NCBI RefSeq assembly: GCF_000368085.1
Contig: NZ_KB849239.1
Location: 2,330,160 to 2,394,159, forward strand
DNA: 64,000 nucleotides
Direction: 5' to 3'
DNA from: Acinetobacter nosocomialis NIPH 2119
Lineage (GTDB): Bacteria; Pseudomonadota; Gammaproteobacteria; Pseudomonadales; Moraxellaceae
A program made the position numbers and the translations under genes. Below are positions 63,071-64,000 of this stretch, in pieces. Below the pieces are notes generated by a model. It was given only the letters and a program-made list of their open reading frames with translations, ran no database searches and was not told the origin of the DNA. The first letter of the stretch is position 1, and each line of letters starts with the position of its first letter.

Positions 63071-64000
63071 TTAACGTAATACTGAAATTTGAATCTGTCC
63101 TTGATTAGATAACTCTTGTTCTGCTACATCTACAGAGGAAGATAACGGAGTTAACATCATATAACGTGCATGAGGTGGCACTCTTAAAGTACCTTGAATT
63201 GATGCATGTTGTAATATTGTAGAAGGATAAGACTTGCTCTTGAACCCACTTGCACCCTCTAAAATACAACCCTTCTCATCTAAAAATATAGCCAAAGGCC
63301 AATAATATAGAGGTGCGGAATTACTCGCTGCAAATGACATAAGCTGTAAATGTTGTACAGATGGCTCAAGTTTTACTAGCTCGTATTCAAACTTTTCTTT
63401 TAATGGCTTACGAGGCCATAAATTTACTTCTTTTTTTGCTCTAAGAACTTTGATTGACTTTTTGTAGCCCTGAACAAAGCACTTATCTTGCTCAAAAGTT
63501 GTTTCTAATTCTTTTTGAGACAGACGTATGTAGGTTGGAGCTAAAACAATCGCTCCTTGATCTTCCTGAGATTGCTTATTAAAAAATTGTTCTAATGTAG
63601 ATTTACTTAAACCTTTTTTCCGCTCAACAAACTCTGTTCGTCCTAAACCATCTGGCATAACATAAAAGCGTTTTTTGCCTTCAAGATTAAATTCTTGGTC
63701 TTCAAGATACTCATTATTTACATACTCCACGCCATCAATACTTGTAAATTTAGATCGATCATTTGAAGGATCTGGTATTGAAACAGTTTGAGAAGTACTT
63801 TGTGAAGATGAATAAATTTTAGCTGGAACACTTTCTGTATTAACGCTACTAGCCTGTTTTTTAACTTCCTCCTTCTGAGTTTTACTAACTGTTAAAGGAA
63901 GCTCTGGTGCAGTCGGTGCAGTCGGTGCAGTCGGTGCAGTCGGTGCAGTCGGTGCAGTCGGTGCAGTCGGTGCAGTCGGTGCAGTCGGTGCAGTCGGTGC
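63071..64000 (-). CDS. filE: FilE-like protein, 5' end beyond window
   Basis: The frame is open to the window edge; the GTG at 63730 is internal and not the start. The upstream part reads as Pro-Thr-Ala repeats from a 9-bp tandem array, then PELPLTVSKTQKEEVKK and a Ser-rich linker. The C-terminal 220 residues (from EYVNNEYLED) form a conserved-looking domain with YYWPLAIFLDEKG and RVPPHARYMML. It resembles, from memory, FilE of the Acinetobacter fil pilus-assembly cluster. It is cotranscribed with the FilF-like gene. Confidence 0.6.
   Translation of the reverse strand, partial: APTAPTAPTAPTAPTAPTAPTAPTAPTAPTAPELPLTVSKTQKEEVKKQASSVNTESVPAKIYSSSQSTSQTVSIPDPSNDRSKFTSIDGVEYVNNEYLEDQEFNLEGKKRFYVMPDGLGRTEFVERKKGLSKSTLEQFFNKQSQEDQGAIVLAPTYIRLSQKELETTFEQDKCFVQGYKKSIKVLRAKKEVNLWPRKPLKEKFEYELVKLEPSVQHLQLMSFAASNSAPLYYWPLAIFLDEKGCILEGASGFKSKSYPSTILQHASIQGTLRVPPHARYMMLTPLSSSVDVAEQELSNQGQIQISVLR
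63906..64000. repeat. 9-bp tandem repeat coding Pro-Thr-Ala, at least ten copies
   Basis: GGTGCAGTC is repeated without change from 63906 to the window edge (10.5 copies). On the coding strand it gives Pro-Thr-Ala triplets. The perfect identity makes copy-number changes by slippage likely; a multiple of 9 keeps the frame. Confidence 0.95.

Overview
The window looks like chromosomal DNA of an Acinetobacter species (A. baumannii complex or a close relative). The reasons are the low GC content, Acinetobacter-type XerC/XerD recombination (pdif) sites, a darcynin-family gene, a FilE/FilF-like pair, and the housekeeping set nadA, argJ, rpe, rsmJ and tsaB. The species is inferred from gene content only; no rRNA is present.

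Region 1 (1-13.75 kb) is the right part of a Tn7/Tn5053-like transposon. It carries the end of a TniB/TnsC-type ATPase, a long TniQ/TnsD-type target selector, and cargo. The first half of the cargo is three adjacent modules separated by four pdif sites of strictly alternating orientation (2815, 5510, 6806, 7775). They hold a caspase-like peptidase plus an HNH nuclease; a GGA-rich RNA candidate plus a small membrane protein; and a DUF4145 protein. The second half is a ribbon-helix-helix/HTH regulator, an unknown 186-aa protein and a large VPA1262-family protein with a PLD-like segment, probably a defence cassette. The island stops at repeated TGTCRTTTTC-type end sequences at 13.62-13.75 kb. An IS5-family element follows at 13.95-14.83 kb.

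Region 2 (15.5-24.3 kb) holds a 943-aa Gly/Asn/Ser repeat protein, a TetR gene divergent from a darcynin gene, and an AT-rich insertion coding a catalytically inactive long Argonaute overlapped by a PD-(D/E)XK nuclease gene. Next come a second TetR gene and a self-contained small transcription unit on the minus strand. That unit has a consensus promoter, a multi-branched leader, a hidden Shine-Dalgarno sequence, a 28-codon ORF and a terminator, an architecture like a type I toxin mRNA.

Region 3 (24.3-44.5 kb) is catabolic and biosynthetic: an oxygen-dependent methionine synthase set (mesX, mesD, flavin reductase), a LysR/LysE pair, a tricarballylate/citrate-type tcu cluster with two paralogous LysR regulators, a glutarate cluster (gcdH, MFS transporter, CoA-transferase, LysR), a zinc alcohol dehydrogenase and adenosine deaminase.

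Region 4 (44.5-64 kb) is conserved core: four tRNA genes (Pro, His, Arg, Pro) behind one strong promoter, nadA, argJ, ogt, a guanidine-II riboswitch with a Gdx exporter, a metal block (CDF transporter, copB, copA, a His/Met/Cys-rich protein), a HAD phosphatase, a 12-bp-periodic array of five DnaA-box-like sites, rpe, fghA, a C13 peptidase, rsmJ, tsaB, a gamma-carbonic anhydrase, two NUDIX hydrolases and the FilF/FilE-like genes, the last cut by the window end.
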